The notes below the pieces were generated by a model, which saw only the letters and a program-made list of their open reading frames with translations, was not told where the DNA came from and did no database searches. Below are positions 8,163-19,216 of a DNA stretch of 58,749 nt, piece after piece. Position 1 is the stretch's first letter; each line of letters opens with the position of its first letter. Made by a program: the position numbers and the translations under genes. The DNA is from Cryobacterium frigoriphilum (GTDB taxonomy: Bacteria; Actinomycetota; Actinomycetes; Actinomycetales; Microbacteriaceae): the NCBI RefSeq assembly GCF_004403305.1, contig NZ_SOHE01000040.1, positions 10,679 through 69,427 on the forward strand. Direction: 5' to 3'.

Positions 8163-9018
8163 AACGACGCTCCAATTTGCGAAAGACGAACTGTCCGAAC
8201 GCCAGAATGGCGAGCGATATCAGCAGTGCGAAAAGGCCGTACATCAGCAGGCCGTCGGGGGACTGGCCGGCACCGTTCGTGGTCGGCAGCCAGAAGCCGG
8301 CGTGCAGCAGCTCGACGGCCGCGGTGAGCGGGTTGAGCTGGTAGATCACCATGAGCCACTCGGGCAGCACCTGGGCGACGAGCGCCGTCTGGTAGAGCAC
8401 GGGGGAGGCCCACGTCGCGACGAGCACAATGAGCTCGACAAAGTTCTGGGCGTCGCGGAAGGAGACATTGACCGATCCGAACAGCAGGCTCAGACCCATT
8501 GCCAGCACGATGATTATCACCAGACCGAGAAGAACGCCCAGAATCTGAACGATGCTCGGACTCCACCCCACAAAGATGCAGACCACACCGAGCACGAGAA
8601 CCTGCGGGAGAAAGTTGACGAGGGCCACGAGTGTCGAGGACACCGGAAAAAGCTCACGCGGCAGGTAGATCTTCTTGATCAGGGCGGCATTGTCCACGAG
8701 CGACCGGGTGCCGTTGCTGAACGCTTCGCTGAACAGATTGACCATGATCAGGCCCGAGAACAGGTAGACCGGATAGTTGGGGATGCTGCCATTGAGCTGC
8801 AAAAAGACACCGAGCGCAACGAAGAACACGAGGAACTGGGTGACCGGCTTGACGTAGGACCAGAGCCAGCCGAGCACCGAGCCGCGGTAGCGAACCTGAA
8901 CCTCTTTGCGTACCAGCAGGTTCAGCAGGTACCGCCGACGGACGACGTCGACCAAACCGGCCCCTTGCCCCGGACGAACAAATCCCGTGAGATCGTCCGT
9001 CGAAGTGGATTGTGTCAC
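8146..9018 (-). CDS. Polysaccharide ABC exporter permease (Wzm family)
   Basis: A 290-aa ABC-2 type permease with a cytoplasmic N-terminal helix (DVVRRRYLLNLLVRKEVQVR), the family block YRGSVLGWLWSYVKP, six hydrophobic segments and a short C-terminal tail. It pairs with the ATPase it overlaps. The GTG at 9018 has GGAG about 10 nt upstream. The gene starts 15 nt after the galactofuranosyltransferase stop. Wzm/Wzt beside glf and glfT genes is the arrangement known for arabinogalactan precursor export. Confidence 0.92.
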   Translation of the reverse strand: MTQSTSTDDLTGFVRPGQGAGLVDVVRRRYLLNLLVRKEVQVRYRGSVLGWLWSYVKPVTQFLVFFVALGVFLQLNGSIPNYPVYLFSGLIMVNLFSEAFSNGTRSLVDNAALIKKIYLPRELFPVSSTLVALVNFLPQVLVLGVVCIFVGWSPSIVQILGVLLGLVIIIVLAMGLSLLFGSVNVSFRDAQNFVELIVLVATWASPVLYQTALVAQVLPEWLMVIYQLNPLTAAVELLHAGFWLPTTNGAGQSPDGLLMYGLFALLISLAILAFGQFVFRKLERRFAQDL

Positions 9019-9033
9019 CGACTGCGCTCCGGG

Positions 9034-11031
9034 TTAGGTGTGTGCGGGGGTGGCCGCGGGTGCGGCGACCGGGGTTGCTGCCGGCGCGGTGCGCTCGACG
9101 CCCAGGGTGCGGCGCCAGGACTCTTCGGACGTCATGACCGTGAGGTTATCGCGGTACAGCTTGCTCAGGCTGCTCCACTGACGGCGGTAGCGCAAGTTCT
9201 TCGTGAGGCTGGACCACAGAAGCGACCGGAACTTGGCGCGATCGCGAACGTGCCAGGCCACTCCGGAGCCTTCGGCATTGGTGATGGCGACGCTGTCAAA
9301 GTTGGGAACGACCCACCAGGGGGCCGCGCGCGACAGGTGCACGTCGGGTCGCTGGTCGCTTCCGGCGTGCGGCTTGGTGAGCCCGTGGCGCAGGAAATTC
9401 CTGAGCAGGAACCGGTAGACCTTGCGCCCGCGCAGCGGGCTCTCTTCGTTGCCGATCGACGAGGTCAGCGGAAACTTGTCGAACTGACTGAGGTCGCCGA
9501 TGAGCTGGGATTCCCGGTACTTCTTGGAGAGTGCACGAATTTGCGGCAGGCGGGTGGTGAGCTCCTTGTGCAGAGAATCGGGGCCGGCCAGTACGCTCTC
9601 GTAGGCGAGCTGGCGCAGCTTGACGGTGTAGTAGTCCATCGTGAGCAGGTGGCGCACGTCGCTCGCGAGGTTCGCCAGCGCGAGGCGGCCACCGTTCGGG
9701 TGCGGGGAGTGCAGCAGCGCCGCGATCAGCCGGTTGCGCGCGTGGTAGAACGCCTGCCAATCTCGAGAGTCGTCCTTGTCGACCCAGGACACGTGCCAGA
9801 CGGCCGCACCGGGCAGGCTCACGGTTGAATACCCGTGTTCCTCGGCGCGCAGCGAGAATTCCGCGTCGTCCCACTTGATGAAGACCGGAAGCGACAGTCC
9901 GATCTCACGAATGATTTCGACCGGAATGAGGCTCATCCACCAGCCGTTGTAGGCCACGTCGAAGCGCTGGTGCATCCAGGTGGTCTGACGCAGGTTGGAC
10001 GCCGTGAAGTCGTGCCGGCTCGGCGTGATCGGCCCCCACAGAAAGTTATAGCTGTCGATGGACTCGGCGAAGGCGTGCAGCTTCGTCTTGTCGTACATGT
10101 CGAACATGTGGCCACCGACAATGGTCGGCGACGTGCACAGACGGGCAAACGTCAGGGCGCGACGGATGCTTTCCGGCTCGGCCACGACGTCGTCATCGAG
10201 CAGCATGACGTAGTCGGAGGTGCCGGCGCTGATGGTCTCGAGCATTCCGCGGGAGAACCCGCCCGAGCCACCAGCGTTGACCTGGTCAATGACACGCAAA
10301 CGCCCGCCGAGGGCCGATTCAACCTCCGCGAATCCGGCCTCCTCACGAATTTTCTGCGAGCCCTGGTCGACGACGAGAACGGTATCGATACCGGCGAGGG
10401 CGTCAGGGTCGGACGAGATCGTGCGCAGCAGTTCGACGCAGTACTGCGTGCGATTGAGTGTCGTGATCGCAATCGTGAGCTTCTTCGTGCTTTCGACGAG
10501 TTCCTGGGCGGGCGGTGCCTGCCATTCCGCCTCGGTCAGCGCGAATTCTGCGCTGCGGCTGACCAGATCGAACCAGTACCAGCCGCCGTCGATGAAGTAG
10601 TCGAAGCCGAGGTCGAAGTCGGTGGTCGTGTCGGTGGAGACGGACACGGAATCGACCATCTGGATCACGCCGCGCGCGTTGGAACGGTAGACGATGACAT
10701 CGCCTTCGCCGACGGTGGACACGCTCAGGCGCACACCGTTGATCTGGGTCCAACGCCGCCAGTAGCTGGCCGGGAAGGCATTGAAGTAGGTTCCCAGCGA
10801 CACGCGTTTGTGCAGACCGGGCTTGAGTCCGCGTCGTCCGTCGAGCATCGGACCCATGTTGTGGTGGGTCAGCCGCAAAGAAGTGGACTCGACATCGTCG
10901 GGCCCGCCGCCGCGGCGTTTCTTGGCTCGAACGACCTGACTCCACTCGTCGGGGTCGACGTACAACGGGGTGACGTCAAGGTCAGACGCCGCGGGAAAGA
11001 CAACTTTTTGCAAAACGATGGGGTTTGACAT
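9034..11031 (-). CDS. GlfT2-like polymerising galactofuranosyltransferase
   Basis: A 665-aa GT2-family enzyme with the GlfT2 architecture: an N-terminal beta domain (1-175) with the LTHHNMGPML block, a GT-A domain opening at LTIAITTLNRTQYC (185-198), and a helical C-terminal part. The metal-binding DDD is at 279-281, the catalytic-type WDD at 387-389 and a conserved His at 413 (VWHVSW). The 24-residue WDD-to-His distance matches my memory of mycobacterial GlfT2 (D372, H396). GlfT2 alternately adds beta-1,5 and beta-1,6 galactofuranose. The gene follows glf by 10 nt. The 23-residue alanine/proline/threonine tail is dispensable-looking. Confidence 0.9.
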   Translation of the reverse strand: MSNPIVLQKVVFPAASDLDVTPLYVDPDEWSQVVRAKKRRGGGPDDVESTSLRLTHHNMGPMLDGRRGLKPGLHKRVSLGTYFNAFPASYWRRWTQINGVRLSVSTVGEGDVIVYRSNARGVIQMVDSVSVSTDTTTDFDLGFDYFIDGGWYWFDLVSRSAEFALTEAEWQAPPAQELVESTKKLTIAITTLNRTQYCVELLRTISSDPDALAGIDTVLVVDQGSQKIREEAGFAEVESALGGRLRVIDQVNAGGSGGFSRGMLETISAGTSDYVMLLDDDVVAEPESIRRALTFARLCTSPTIVGGHMFDMYDKTKLHAFAESIDSYNFLWGPITPSRHDFTASNLRQTTWMHQRFDVAYNGWWMSLIPVEIIREIGLSLPVFIKWDDAEFSLRAEEHGYSTVSLPGAAVWHVSWVDKDDSRDWQAFYHARNRLIAALLHSPHPNGGRLALANLASDVRHLLTMDYYTVKLRQLAYESVLAGPDSLHKELTTRLPQIRALSKKYRESQLIGDLSQFDKFPLTSSIGNEESPLRGRKVYRFLLRNFLRHGLTKPHAGSDQRPDVHLSRAAPWWVVPNFDSVAITNAEGSGVAWHVRDRAKFRSLLWSSLTKNLRYRRQWSSLSKLYRDNLTVMTSEESWRRTLGVERTAPAATPVAAPAATPAHT

Positions 11032-11041
11032 TGCTCCGGCC

Positions 11042-12220
<1,179 letters not shown>

Positions 12221-12317
12221 TTAGTGCTCGGTACTGCGTGTGCTCGAAAAGCGTGCTCGGCAAAGCGGATGCGTCACAGCAAGGATCAACGATACCCGAT
12301 GCCGCCTGAGGGCTTCT

Positions 12318-13163
12318 CTACAGCGCTCGCGAGCGCAAAATGAGGGTGCGGTAGAAATATCGGCGCACCGGCTCCGGGATCAGGCGATAGCCGCCGCGCA
12401 CAGCGACGTTGCGAACGAATTGTCCGGTCGAGGTGAATCCGGAGCGCCGAAACGCTCGTTGCAGTTGCAATTCGCTGGCCAGCAGCTTCAGCCCGCCCCG
12501 GCGTCTGTAGGCCCCCGAACTGACCCGGTATTTCACGAGCCGCTCCGTGGTGTTACGGGCCCGCGCACCGCCGGCGATCATGCGCGCGAAGAGCCAGTAG
12601 TCCTCCATGAGGCCGAGCGGGGCGTAGCCCCCGGCTGCGGCCACGGCGGATTTCGTATAAACGACCGTCGGGTGGTTGAACGGGTCGTGAAAGCGTGCGT
12701 AGCGGGCAATGTCGGCCGCTGACGTGGGGGGATTGCGCTCGGCGCCGGCGATTTCCGTGCCGCTCGCGTCTTCGCTGAACTCCCACATGCCGGAGCCGAC
12801 CAGGTCATGACCGGCGGCGATGAGCGGAATCTGGATCGCGAACCGCTCGGGAAGGGAAACGTCGTCGGCGTCCATGCGGGCGACGACATCGTTCGTGCAG
12901 GCGGCAAGTCCGGTCGTGAGCGCGACCGCGAGACCGGCATTCTCGCTGATGCGTACGTGTACCACCGGAACCGGTGAGGTCTCAATCAACCGGACGATTT
13001 GCGCGGTGAGTTCGGCACCCACCGGTCCGTCTTCGACCAGCACCACTTCACTCGGCCGCAGCGTCTGGTCATGCACGGAACTGTGGAACGAACGCCGCAG
13101 GTAGGCCGCCGAGTCCCCGTGGTAGACCGGAAGCAGCAGGGAGAATGCGGGGAGGTCGGTCAT
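12318..13163 (-). CDS. Glycosyltransferase family 2
   Basis: A 281-aa GT-A enzyme. FSLLLPVYHGDSAAYLRRSF is the opening strand, VVLVEDGPVG the nucleotide-binding region, ARMDADDVSLPERF the DxD motif, and GGYAPLGLMEDYWLFARMI the acceptor-side ED motif. The sugar is not readable from sequence; rhamnose or galactofuranose would fit the context. The ATG at 13163 overlaps the stop of the upstream GT2 as ATGA, so the two are coupled. The C-terminal 60 residues are basic and probably membrane-associated. Confidence 0.88.
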   Translation of the reverse strand: MTDLPAFSLLLPVYHGDSAAYLRRSFHSSVHDQTLRPSEVVLVEDGPVGAELTAQIVRLIETSPVPVVHVRISENAGLAVALTTGLAACTNDVVARMDADDVSLPERFAIQIPLIAAGHDLVGSGMWEFSEDASGTEIAGAERNPPTSAADIARYARFHDPFNHPTVVYTKSAVAAAGGYAPLGLMEDYWLFARMIAGGARARNTTERLVKYRVSSGAYRRRGGLKLLASELQLQRAFRRSGFTSTGQFVRNVAVRGGYRLIPEPVRRYFYRTLILRSRAL

Positions 13164-14113
13164 CGAGCTGCCGGCCTGACGGCGCCCTCGAAGCGTGCAA
13201 TGTCGCTCGTTGCGGGCTCGAGGTCTGCCAGAAAGACCGCATTCGGTCTGGGCGCGGTGCGGAACCCGTCGCGCAGTCCGCGCCGCAGCCCGTCGATGAG
13301 CGTCGGTCGATCCGTTGATCGCAGCATCGTGCGGGTCCAGCGTATGAGAGAGGCGCCGATATACAGCGGGACCTCCCACGGGGCGAGTGCGCTCGAGCGG
13401 CGAAAGAGCCAGAGTTTGTTGCGCACCTCGTAGTAGAACCGCGGACCGGGATCAACGTCGGTGCTCGCGAGCGCCTTGGTCTTATGCGTGACGATGCTCT
13501 TCGGGCAATACACGCCAAGTCCGTGCCGCAGCAGGCGTGCCGTGAACTCGAAGTCGTCATTCCAGATGAAGTATTCGGCAATCGGCAACCCGCTGTCCGA
13601 TACGGCATGAGCGTCGACGAGCGTCGAGACGAAGGAGGACGACCGCACCGGAATAGCTCCGATGGTCTCGGCGGCCGCTCGCTCGGCGCGACCGAGGAAG
13701 GGCTTGCGCCGGGGGGTGTTCATGGGGTGGTCTGAGCCATCCGTCCAGAGCACCCGGGAGGCGAGCACGACGGGCTTTCGCGGGTGGCGGTCGCGAATGC
13801 TGAGCAGTTCGGCGAGGGCCGTGGCAGAGGGGATCGTGTCGTCGTCCATGATCCAGACCAGATCGGCGGCGTGGGTGCTGATGGCCCGTTCGATGCCGAC
13901 GGCGAAACCACCGGCGCCGCCGGTGTTGCGGGCCAGACGCACCACGTCAACGCTCGGGTACTTCTCCGCCGCCAGGTCTGCGGATCCGTCGGTCGATGCG
14001 TTGTCGACGACGACAATTGAATCGAGTTCTCTGGTCTGGGCCGCAAGGGCCGTCAGGGCCTCGAGCATGAGGTCGCGGCGGTTGTAGGCGACGACTACGG
14101 CTGCAATGCGCAA
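13160..14113 (-). CDS. GlfT1-like galactofuranosyltransferase (GT2)
   Basis: A 317-aa GT2 enzyme with the GlfT1/rhamnosyltransferase pattern: IAAVVVAYNRRDLMLEAL, VVDNASTDGSADLA, RLARNTGGAGGFAVG, VWIMDDDTIPSA (DDD), and FIWNDDFEFTARLL (WNDD). GlfT1 adds the first two galactofuranoses to the rhamnose-GlcNAc-PP-lipid primer in mycobacteria; the same role is inferred here from glf and the GlfT2-like gene downstream. I prefer the TTG at 14113, which has GGAG 9 nt upstream and starts at the family N-terminus. An in-frame ATG at 14155 without a ribosome site is the alternative. Confidence 0.85.
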   Translation of the reverse strand: MRIAAVVVAYNRRDLMLEALTALAAQTRELDSIVVVDNASTDGSADLAAEKYPSVDVVRLARNTGGAGGFAVGIERAISTHAADLVWIMDDDTIPSATALAELLSIRDRHPRKPVVLASRVLWTDGSDHPMNTPRRKPFLGRAERAAAETIGAIPVRSSSFVSTLVDAHAVSDSGLPIAEYFIWNDDFEFTARLLRHGLGVYCPKSIVTHKTKALASTDVDPGPRFYYEVRNKLWLFRRSSALAPWEVPLYIGASLIRWTRTMLRSTDRPTLIDGLRRGLRDGFRTAPRPNAVFLADLEPATSDIARFEGAVRPAAR

Positions 14114-14186
14114 CTTAACGTTCTCCAACTCCGGCCAGTCGACAGCCCTGGCCATTCGGCAGGTCTGACGCAAGGCACAATCTGTC

Positions 14187-14242
14187 CATATTACACCGAT
14201 TACGCCCTCAGAGGAACAAAATCGACCAACGCTAGGTACGAT
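14187..14242. promoter_or_regulatory. Divergent promoter region of the galactan operon and the LGFP exoprotein
   Basis: Minus strand: TAATAT (14188-14193) is a -10 candidate, preceded by CGGTGTAAT (14190-14198), a 9-mer that also covers the -10 region of the whiB promoter. Plus strand: TACGAT (14237-14242) is a good -10 for the exoprotein gene, about 40 nt before its ATG, which has a TGGAGA ribosome site. No clear -35 elements were found. Confidence 0.45.
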
Positions 14243-14288
14243 AGATGAGCGGGCGCTGCCACGCGAAGACAAGTCTTGGAGAACCACA

Positions 14289-16775
14289 ATGAACCTCTTA
14301 CTCCGGACGGTCTCGCTTGTCGTGGCCCTGATCGTGATGATTGGCACCCTCGTTGCCGTTGACACCGCGTCCAACTCGCCGGCAGCACAGGCTGCCAGCG
14401 GTGAAGGCTTTAACGCCGGCAACATCATCAGTGACAGCATTTTTTACAATAGCGGCACGATGAGCGCAGCCGACATCCAGTCCTTCCTGAACTCAAAGGT
14501 GGCGAACTGCGCGAGCGGTTACACCTGTCTCAAGGATTACCGTGCCGATTCGACGAGCCAGCCCGCGCGCGCCGCCGGTTGCGCCGCGTTCGCCGGTCGA
14601 TCAGGCCTGAGTGCGGCCCAGATCATCTCCGAGGTCTCAACGGCCTGCAGCATCAATCCTCAGACGCTGCTGGTGCTTCTCGAAAAGGAGCAGGGACTGG
14701 TCACCAGAACCTCTCCCACCGACGGCATCTATCGCAAGGCGACCGGCTACGGCTGCCCCGACACGGCCGTCTGTGACTCCGTCTACTACGGCTTCTTTAA
14801 TCAGGTCTACAACGCGGCCTTCCAGTTCAAGAAGTACCAGGCCTCGCCAGGCGGACGCGGCTACCAGGCCGGACGTACCAACACAATTCAGTGGCACCCC
14901 AACGCGGGGTGTGGCAGCTCGCAGGTCTACATCCAGAATCAGGCCACCGCAGGGCTGTACCTCTATACCCCGTACCGCCCGAACCAGGCCGCCCTCAATA
15001 ACATGTACGGCTCCGGCGACGGATGCTCCTCGTACGGCAACCGCAACTTCTATCGAATCTTCACGGACTGGTTCGGCGCGACTCAGGGAGTGGCACCACA
15101 CGGTGAAATGGTTGCTCTCTACAACACGGGCGCCCTCGGGCTCGCGGTGACGGGTCCTTTCGTGTCGTCAATCGGCGTTGAACAGCTCTTCCAGAGCGGC
15201 TGGGCGTACTGGAGCGAGTCGTCGGGAGCCTTTCTGGTCGCCGGAGCTATCGGCAACACCTACCGGGACAAATCCGGAACGTCAGGCGGCCTCGGCTTCC
15301 CCGTTGCAGCGGAACGCTCCGAGGCCAATGGAGGCGCGAGTCAGCGCTTCCAGCGCGGCTGGTTGTACTGGAGTGACCGCACCGGGACGCATCAGACCAG
15401 TGGTGCCATTGCCGACAAGTACCTCGCATCCGCCGGCCCGGCCGGTGGCCTGGGCTATCCGATGACCGACGAGACGGCTCTCGCCGGTGGCGGATCCAGC
15501 CAACAATTCGAGGGCGCCTACATCTACTGGAGCGAAGCGACCGGAAACCAGTCGGTGTCCGGTGCCTTGGCCAGCCGGTTGATCGACATCGGCGGTCCCG
15601 GCAGCGGCATCGGACACCCCGTTGCCGATGAGTCAGCGGCCGCGAATGGCGGCACCCGCCAGCTGTTCCAGAACGGCTCGCTCTACTGGTCAGGCGGCAC
15701 CGGCGCCTTTGAGGTGCTCAGCCCGCTCGATGCGTCTTACCAGCAGTCCGGAGGCCCGGGCGGGGCGCTCGGCTATCCCACGAGCGGTACCCGGGTATTT
15801 GCCGAGCAGGAGTTCGAACAGGCCTTCACCGGCGGCTTGCGCCAGTGGTCGGTCGCGAACGGGTTCCTCGCTGTGCCGGCCGTCACCCAGGTGGGCGGCG
15901 CAGACCGGTACGCGACGGCCGTCGCAATTTCCCGCGAGGGCTTTGCCACCACCGCATCCACGGTGTACATCGCAACCGGCGCCGACTTTCCGGACGCGCT
16001 CGGAGCGGCTCCGGCCGCCGCGAAGCAGGGAGCGCCACTGCTTCTGGTCGAGACCAATGCGCTGCCCTCCGCTGTGGCCGCCGAGATCTCGCGATTGAAG
16101 CCCGCGCGGATCGTCGTCGTGGGTGGCGAGAGTGTCGTCTCCGCTGCCGTTGCGAATCAGCTTCGCACGCTCTCACCTCGAGTCGACCGGCTGGCCGGAA
16201 TCGACCGGTTTGAGACGGCCCGCAAGGTCATCGCGGATGCCTTCCCGAATGGAGCCGCACACGCCTACGTCGCAACCGGCTGGGATTACCCGGATGCCCT
16301 GACCGCCGCGGCGGCGGCAGGAGCCAAGGGCGTGCCGGTGGTTCTGGTTGACGGCAGGGCCGCAACGGCCGGCACGGCGACCACTCAGCTACTCAACACC
16401 CTCAAGGTAACCAAGGCCACCATCGTCGGAGCTTCCGCCGTCGTTTCTGATGGCCTCGCGACGTCGATCACCACCTCGAGCCGTTCCGTTGAACGGCTGG
16501 GCGGTGTCGATCGCTTCGCGACGGCCCAGCTGGTGAACGAGTCGGGTTTCCAGAGCTCGGCACGGGTCTTCTACGCGACCGCATACGAGTTTCCGGACGC
16601 CCTCGCCGGAGCAGCCCTCGCGGGTGCGAAGAAGTCGCCGCTGTACGTCGTCGAAGCGGGGTGTGTTCCCGGCGACGCCCTGTGGGACCTGGACCGTCTG
16701 GGCACGCAGACCGTCACCCTGCTCGGTGGTACCGGAGCGCTCGGAGCGAGTGTGAAGTCACTGCGGCGCTGCTGA
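14289..16775 (+). CDS. Secreted lysozyme-like protein with LGFP repeats and three CWB2 repeats
   Basis: An 828-aa exoprotein. A signal peptide (NLLLRTVSLVVALIVMIGTL) is followed by a domain of about 230 aa common in actinobacteria; the glutamate in LVLLEKEQGLVTRTS (E132 or E134) sits as in lysozyme-like transglycosylases, so peptidoglycan cleavage is plausible but not shown. LGFP-type repeats follow (about 275-525; GGLGFPVAAE, GGLGYPMTDE, SGIGHPVADE, GALGYPTSG). Three CWB2 repeats begin near residue 533 (VGGADRYATA, LAGIDRFETA, LGGVDRFATA). Both repeat types bind wall polymers. It flanks the galactan operon divergently and has the same CWB2 layout as the metalloprotease near the window start. 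Confidence 0.85.
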   Translation: MNLLLRTVSLVVALIVMIGTLVAVDTASNSPAAQAASGEGFNAGNIISDSIFYNSGTMSAADIQSFLNSKVANCASGYTCLKDYRADSTSQPARAAGCAAFAGRSGLSAAQIISEVSTACSINPQTLLVLLEKEQGLVTRTSPTDGIYRKATGYGCPDTAVCDSVYYGFFNQVYNAAFQFKKYQASPGGRGYQAGRTNTIQWHPNAGCGSSQVYIQNQATAGLYLYTPYRPNQAALNNMYGSGDGCSSYGNRNFYRIFTDWFGATQGVAPHGEMVALYNTGALGLAVTGPFVSSIGVEQLFQSGWAYWSESSGAFLVAGAIGNTYRDKSGTSGGLGFPVAAERSEANGGASQRFQRGWLYWSDRTGTHQTSGAIADKYLASAGPAGGLGYPMTDETALAGGGSSQQFEGAYIYWSEATGNQSVSGALASRLIDIGGPGSGIGHPVADESAAANGGTRQLFQNGSLYWSGGTGAFEVLSPLDASYQQSGGPGGALGYPTSGTRVFAEQEFEQAFTGGLRQWSVANGFLAVPAVTQVGGADRYATAVAISREGFATTASTVYIATGADFPDALGAAPAAAKQGAPLLLVETNALPSAVAAEISRLKPARIVVVGGESVVSAAVANQLRTLSPRVDRLAGIDRFETARKVIADAFPNGAAHAYVATGWDYPDALTAAAAAGAKGVPVVLVDGRAATAGTATTQLLNTLKVTKATIVGASAVVSDGLATSITTSSRSVERLGGVDRFATAQLVNESGFQSSARVFYATAYEFPDALAGAALAGAKKSPLYVVEAGCVPGDALWDLDRLGTQTVTLLGGTGALGASVKSLRRC

Positions 16776-16785
16776 CCCTCACCGG

Positions 16786-17919
16786 TTAGGTGTCGGCCAC
16801 GGCTGCGTAGTGCTCGTCGAGTTCTACGCAGCTGAGGCTGAGGCTGCGACGTGTGTGCACGAAGTCACGTGCGGCGTAGGCCATTCGCAGATACTCGGAG
16901 TGTTCCAGGCGCAGAACCGTTCCGATCGCGGACGCGAGCGCCCGCGCATCCCGTTCCGGAACCAGCAGCCCGGTACAGTCGGCGAGCATCATCTCGGGGG
17001 TGCCGCCGCTCGCGTACGCGACGACGGGAGTTCCGCAGGCCTGGGCCTCGAGCAACACCAGACCGGCTGCTTCCCGTCGGCCGCGGTGCTCCTGGGCGGG
17101 CAGCACGACGACCGTGGCACGGCGCATCCACTCACGAATCTGCGTGCGGTCCAGTGCGCCCAGCAGTCGGATGTGTTTGTCGGCCGCGGTGTCGGCGGCC
17201 AACTCGTCGGCCAGGGGGCCGGTGCCCACGAGAATGAGCTGATGCTCGACCGTGCCGGTGAGGCGCCGGGAGGCCCCGATGAGGTCGTGTGGACCCTTGT
17301 TGGGGCTCAGACCGCCCACGAACAGCACGACGGGCCGTTCGTCGAGGTGCGCATCACTTTCCGGGCCGGGGGCTGCCGGCGCGAAGTACTCGGTATCCAC
17401 CCCCTGATAGTGCACGTGCACACGACGGGAATCGAATCCGGCGTGCACGGCGGTCGCGGCGAGAAATTCGCTGACCGCCAGAAACCGGGCGCTCGTCTGT
17501 GTGGCCGCCGACAGGTTGTGGCGGTGCCAGCGCTCCAGCGCAGACCGGGCCGGTCGGTCGGCGAGCATGACGTCATAGCCATGCAACGTCGTGATCATCG
17601 GAACCGACAGCGCACGTGCCACCGAGGCGGCGGGGGTGCACCAGGTCGCGAAATGCTGGTGAACAAGGTCCGGATGGTATCGGCGCACCGCCCGGGCCAT
17701 CAGGGGCAAGGCCAGCGGCGCGAGCGGCATTCGGTAGCGAAAGGGCAGGACCCTGGTCGGGCTGGCATCGTGCACCCCCACGGTGACGTTCTCGTCCCGC
17801 ACGTCGGCGGCCAGCGCGAACACGCGAAATTCGTGTCGGGCGGCCAGCCGCTCGGCATGATCAACCACGAAATAGGTCGGTGGAATACGCAGAATGCTCG
17901 TCGTGACGGCGATCCGCAC
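16786..17919 (-). CDS. Glycosyltransferase family 4
   Basis: A 377-aa retaining GT-B enzyme. The C-terminal domain has VVLFVGGLSPNKGPHDLI and the GT4 signature EAQACGTPVVAYASGGTPEM (E-x7-E region), preceded by VVVLPAQEHRGRREAAG. The N-terminal domain begins RIAVTTSILRIPPTYFV and has HQHFATWCTP and TTLHGYDVM. The sugar and acceptor cannot be read. It starts at GTG 17919, 2 nt after the dehydrogenase stop, so the two belong to one operon. It is convergent with the LGFP exoprotein gene, 10 nt apart. Confidence 0.88.
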   Translation of the reverse strand: MRIAVTTSILRIPPTYFVVDHAERLAARHEFRVFALAADVRDENVTVGVHDASPTRVLPFRYRMPLAPLALPLMARAVRRYHPDLVHQHFATWCTPAASVARALSVPMITTLHGYDVMLADRPARSALERWHRHNLSAATQTSARFLAVSEFLAATAVHAGFDSRRVHVHYQGVDTEYFAPAAPGPESDAHLDERPVVLFVGGLSPNKGPHDLIGASRRLTGTVEHQLILVGTGPLADELAADTAADKHIRLLGALDRTQIREWMRRATVVVLPAQEHRGRREAAGLVLLEAQACGTPVVAYASGGTPEMMLADCTGLLVPERDARALASAIGTVLRLEHSEYLRMAYAARDFVHTRRSLSLSCVELDEHYAAVADT

Positions 17920-17921
17920 GG

Positions 17922-19211
17922 CTAGGGCCGACCGATCACGGCGTGCGTGATACCCGTCCAGAGTTCAGGATCGGTCAGTCGTCGGCCGTCGAGAAGGGTA
18001 CGGATGCCCGGCAGATCGGCCGGCGTCAGGGTGCGGTACTCCGCGTGGTCGGCCTGCACGATAGCGGCGTCGACCGGCTCACCGAGGTGATACGGGGACA
18101 GGCCGAGAGCGACGAGCTCGTCGTCACGGTAGAGCGGGTCGTGCACGACGACACGGGCGCCGCGGGCCGCCAGACTGTCCCGTGTCGGGAACACCCCGGA
18201 AAAGGCCGTCTCCTTGACGCCGCCACGGTAGGCGGCGCCCAAAATGAGAATGGTGGCACCGGCGAGCGGGCCATGTTCGCGCTCCAGCAGGGCGGCGGAG
18301 TACTCGGGCATGGCCGCGTTCGCCTCTCGGGCCGCGCGCACGACCGTCGCGTCGGGGTCGTTCCAGAGGTACAGGCGAGGATAGACCGGGATGCAGTGGC
18401 CTCCGACTGCGATCCCCGGCTGGTGAATATGGCTGAACGGCTGTGAGTTGGCGGCCGTGATGACCTCGTAGACGTCGATTCCGGTCGTGGCCGCGTAGCG
18501 GGCGAACTGGTTCGCGAGGCCGATGTTCACGTCACGGTAGGTGGTCTCGGCCAATTTCGTCAGCTCGGCGGCTTCGGCGGATCCCACGTCCCAGACACCA
18601 TTGGGCCGGGACAGGTCGGGCCGCGGGTCGAAGTCGAGCACCGACTCGTAGAACGCCACCGCCCGCGCGGTACCGGCCGGGGACAGACCCCCGACGATTT
18701 TGGGGTATTTGCGCAGGTCGGCGAAGATCCGCCCGGTCAGAACGCGCTCCGGCGAAAACGCCAGGTCGAAATCTACGCCCTCGGTGAGGCCGGAGACTGC
18801 TTCCAGCATCGGCTTCCACCGCGTGCGGGTCGTGCCAACGGGGAGCGTCGTCTCATAGAGCACCAGGGCGCCGGGCGTGAGGCAGGATCCGAGCGATCGG
18901 GTGGCCGCATCCATCCACTCGAAGTCAGGTCGGGCGTCATCGTCCACGAAGAGGGGTACGACGACGACGACGACGTCGGCGCCGGTGACGGCCTCACGGT
19001 AGTCCGTCGTTGCGCGCAGCCGACCGTCGGCGACGAGCGCGGTGAGCTTCGCCTGCAGGTGGGCTTCGCCGGGGAACGGTTCGGTCCCCGCATTGATCTG
19101 CCCGACGGTGCGCTCATTCACGTCGACCCCGATGACCTGATGGCCCTGTTCGGCGAACTGGACGGCGAGCGGAAGGCCAATTTTACCGAGGGCGATGACG
19201 GCGATGTGCAC
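17922..19211 (-). CDS. Nucleotide-sugar 6-dehydrogenase (WecC/WbpA-type)
   Basis: A 429-aa UDP-sugar dehydrogenase that oxidises C6 of a UDP-N-acetylhexosamine to the uronic acid with NAD. The Rossmann motif is IAVIALGKIGLPLAVQFAEQ at the N-terminus, with EPFPGE as in WecC. The catalytic cysteine is in AVGGHCIPVYP (C273), and GAAYRGGVKETAFSG is the C-terminal NAD/UDP-binding block. The UDP-HexNAc type is favoured over UDP-glucose dehydrogenase by length and by the WbpB/E/D/I-like enzymes encoded at 22.8-27.8 kb. It starts 6 nt after the membrane protein gene upstream. Confidence 0.9.
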   Translation of the reverse strand: MHIAVIALGKIGLPLAVQFAEQGHQVIGVDVNERTVGQINAGTEPFPGEAHLQAKLTALVADGRLRATTDYREAVTGADVVVVVVPLFVDDDARPDFEWMDAATRSLGSCLTPGALVLYETTLPVGTTRTRWKPMLEAVSGLTEGVDFDLAFSPERVLTGRIFADLRKYPKIVGGLSPAGTARAVAFYESVLDFDPRPDLSRPNGVWDVGSAEAAELTKLAETTYRDVNIGLANQFARYAATTGIDVYEVITAANSQPFSHIHQPGIAVGGHCIPVYPRLYLWNDPDATVVRAAREANAAMPEYSAALLEREHGPLAGATILILGAAYRGGVKETAFSGVFPTRDSLAARGARVVVHDPLYRDDELVALGLSPYHLGEPVDAAIVQADHAEYRTLTPADLPGIRTLLDGRRLTDPELWTGITHAVIGRP

Positions 19212-19216
19212 GAGGA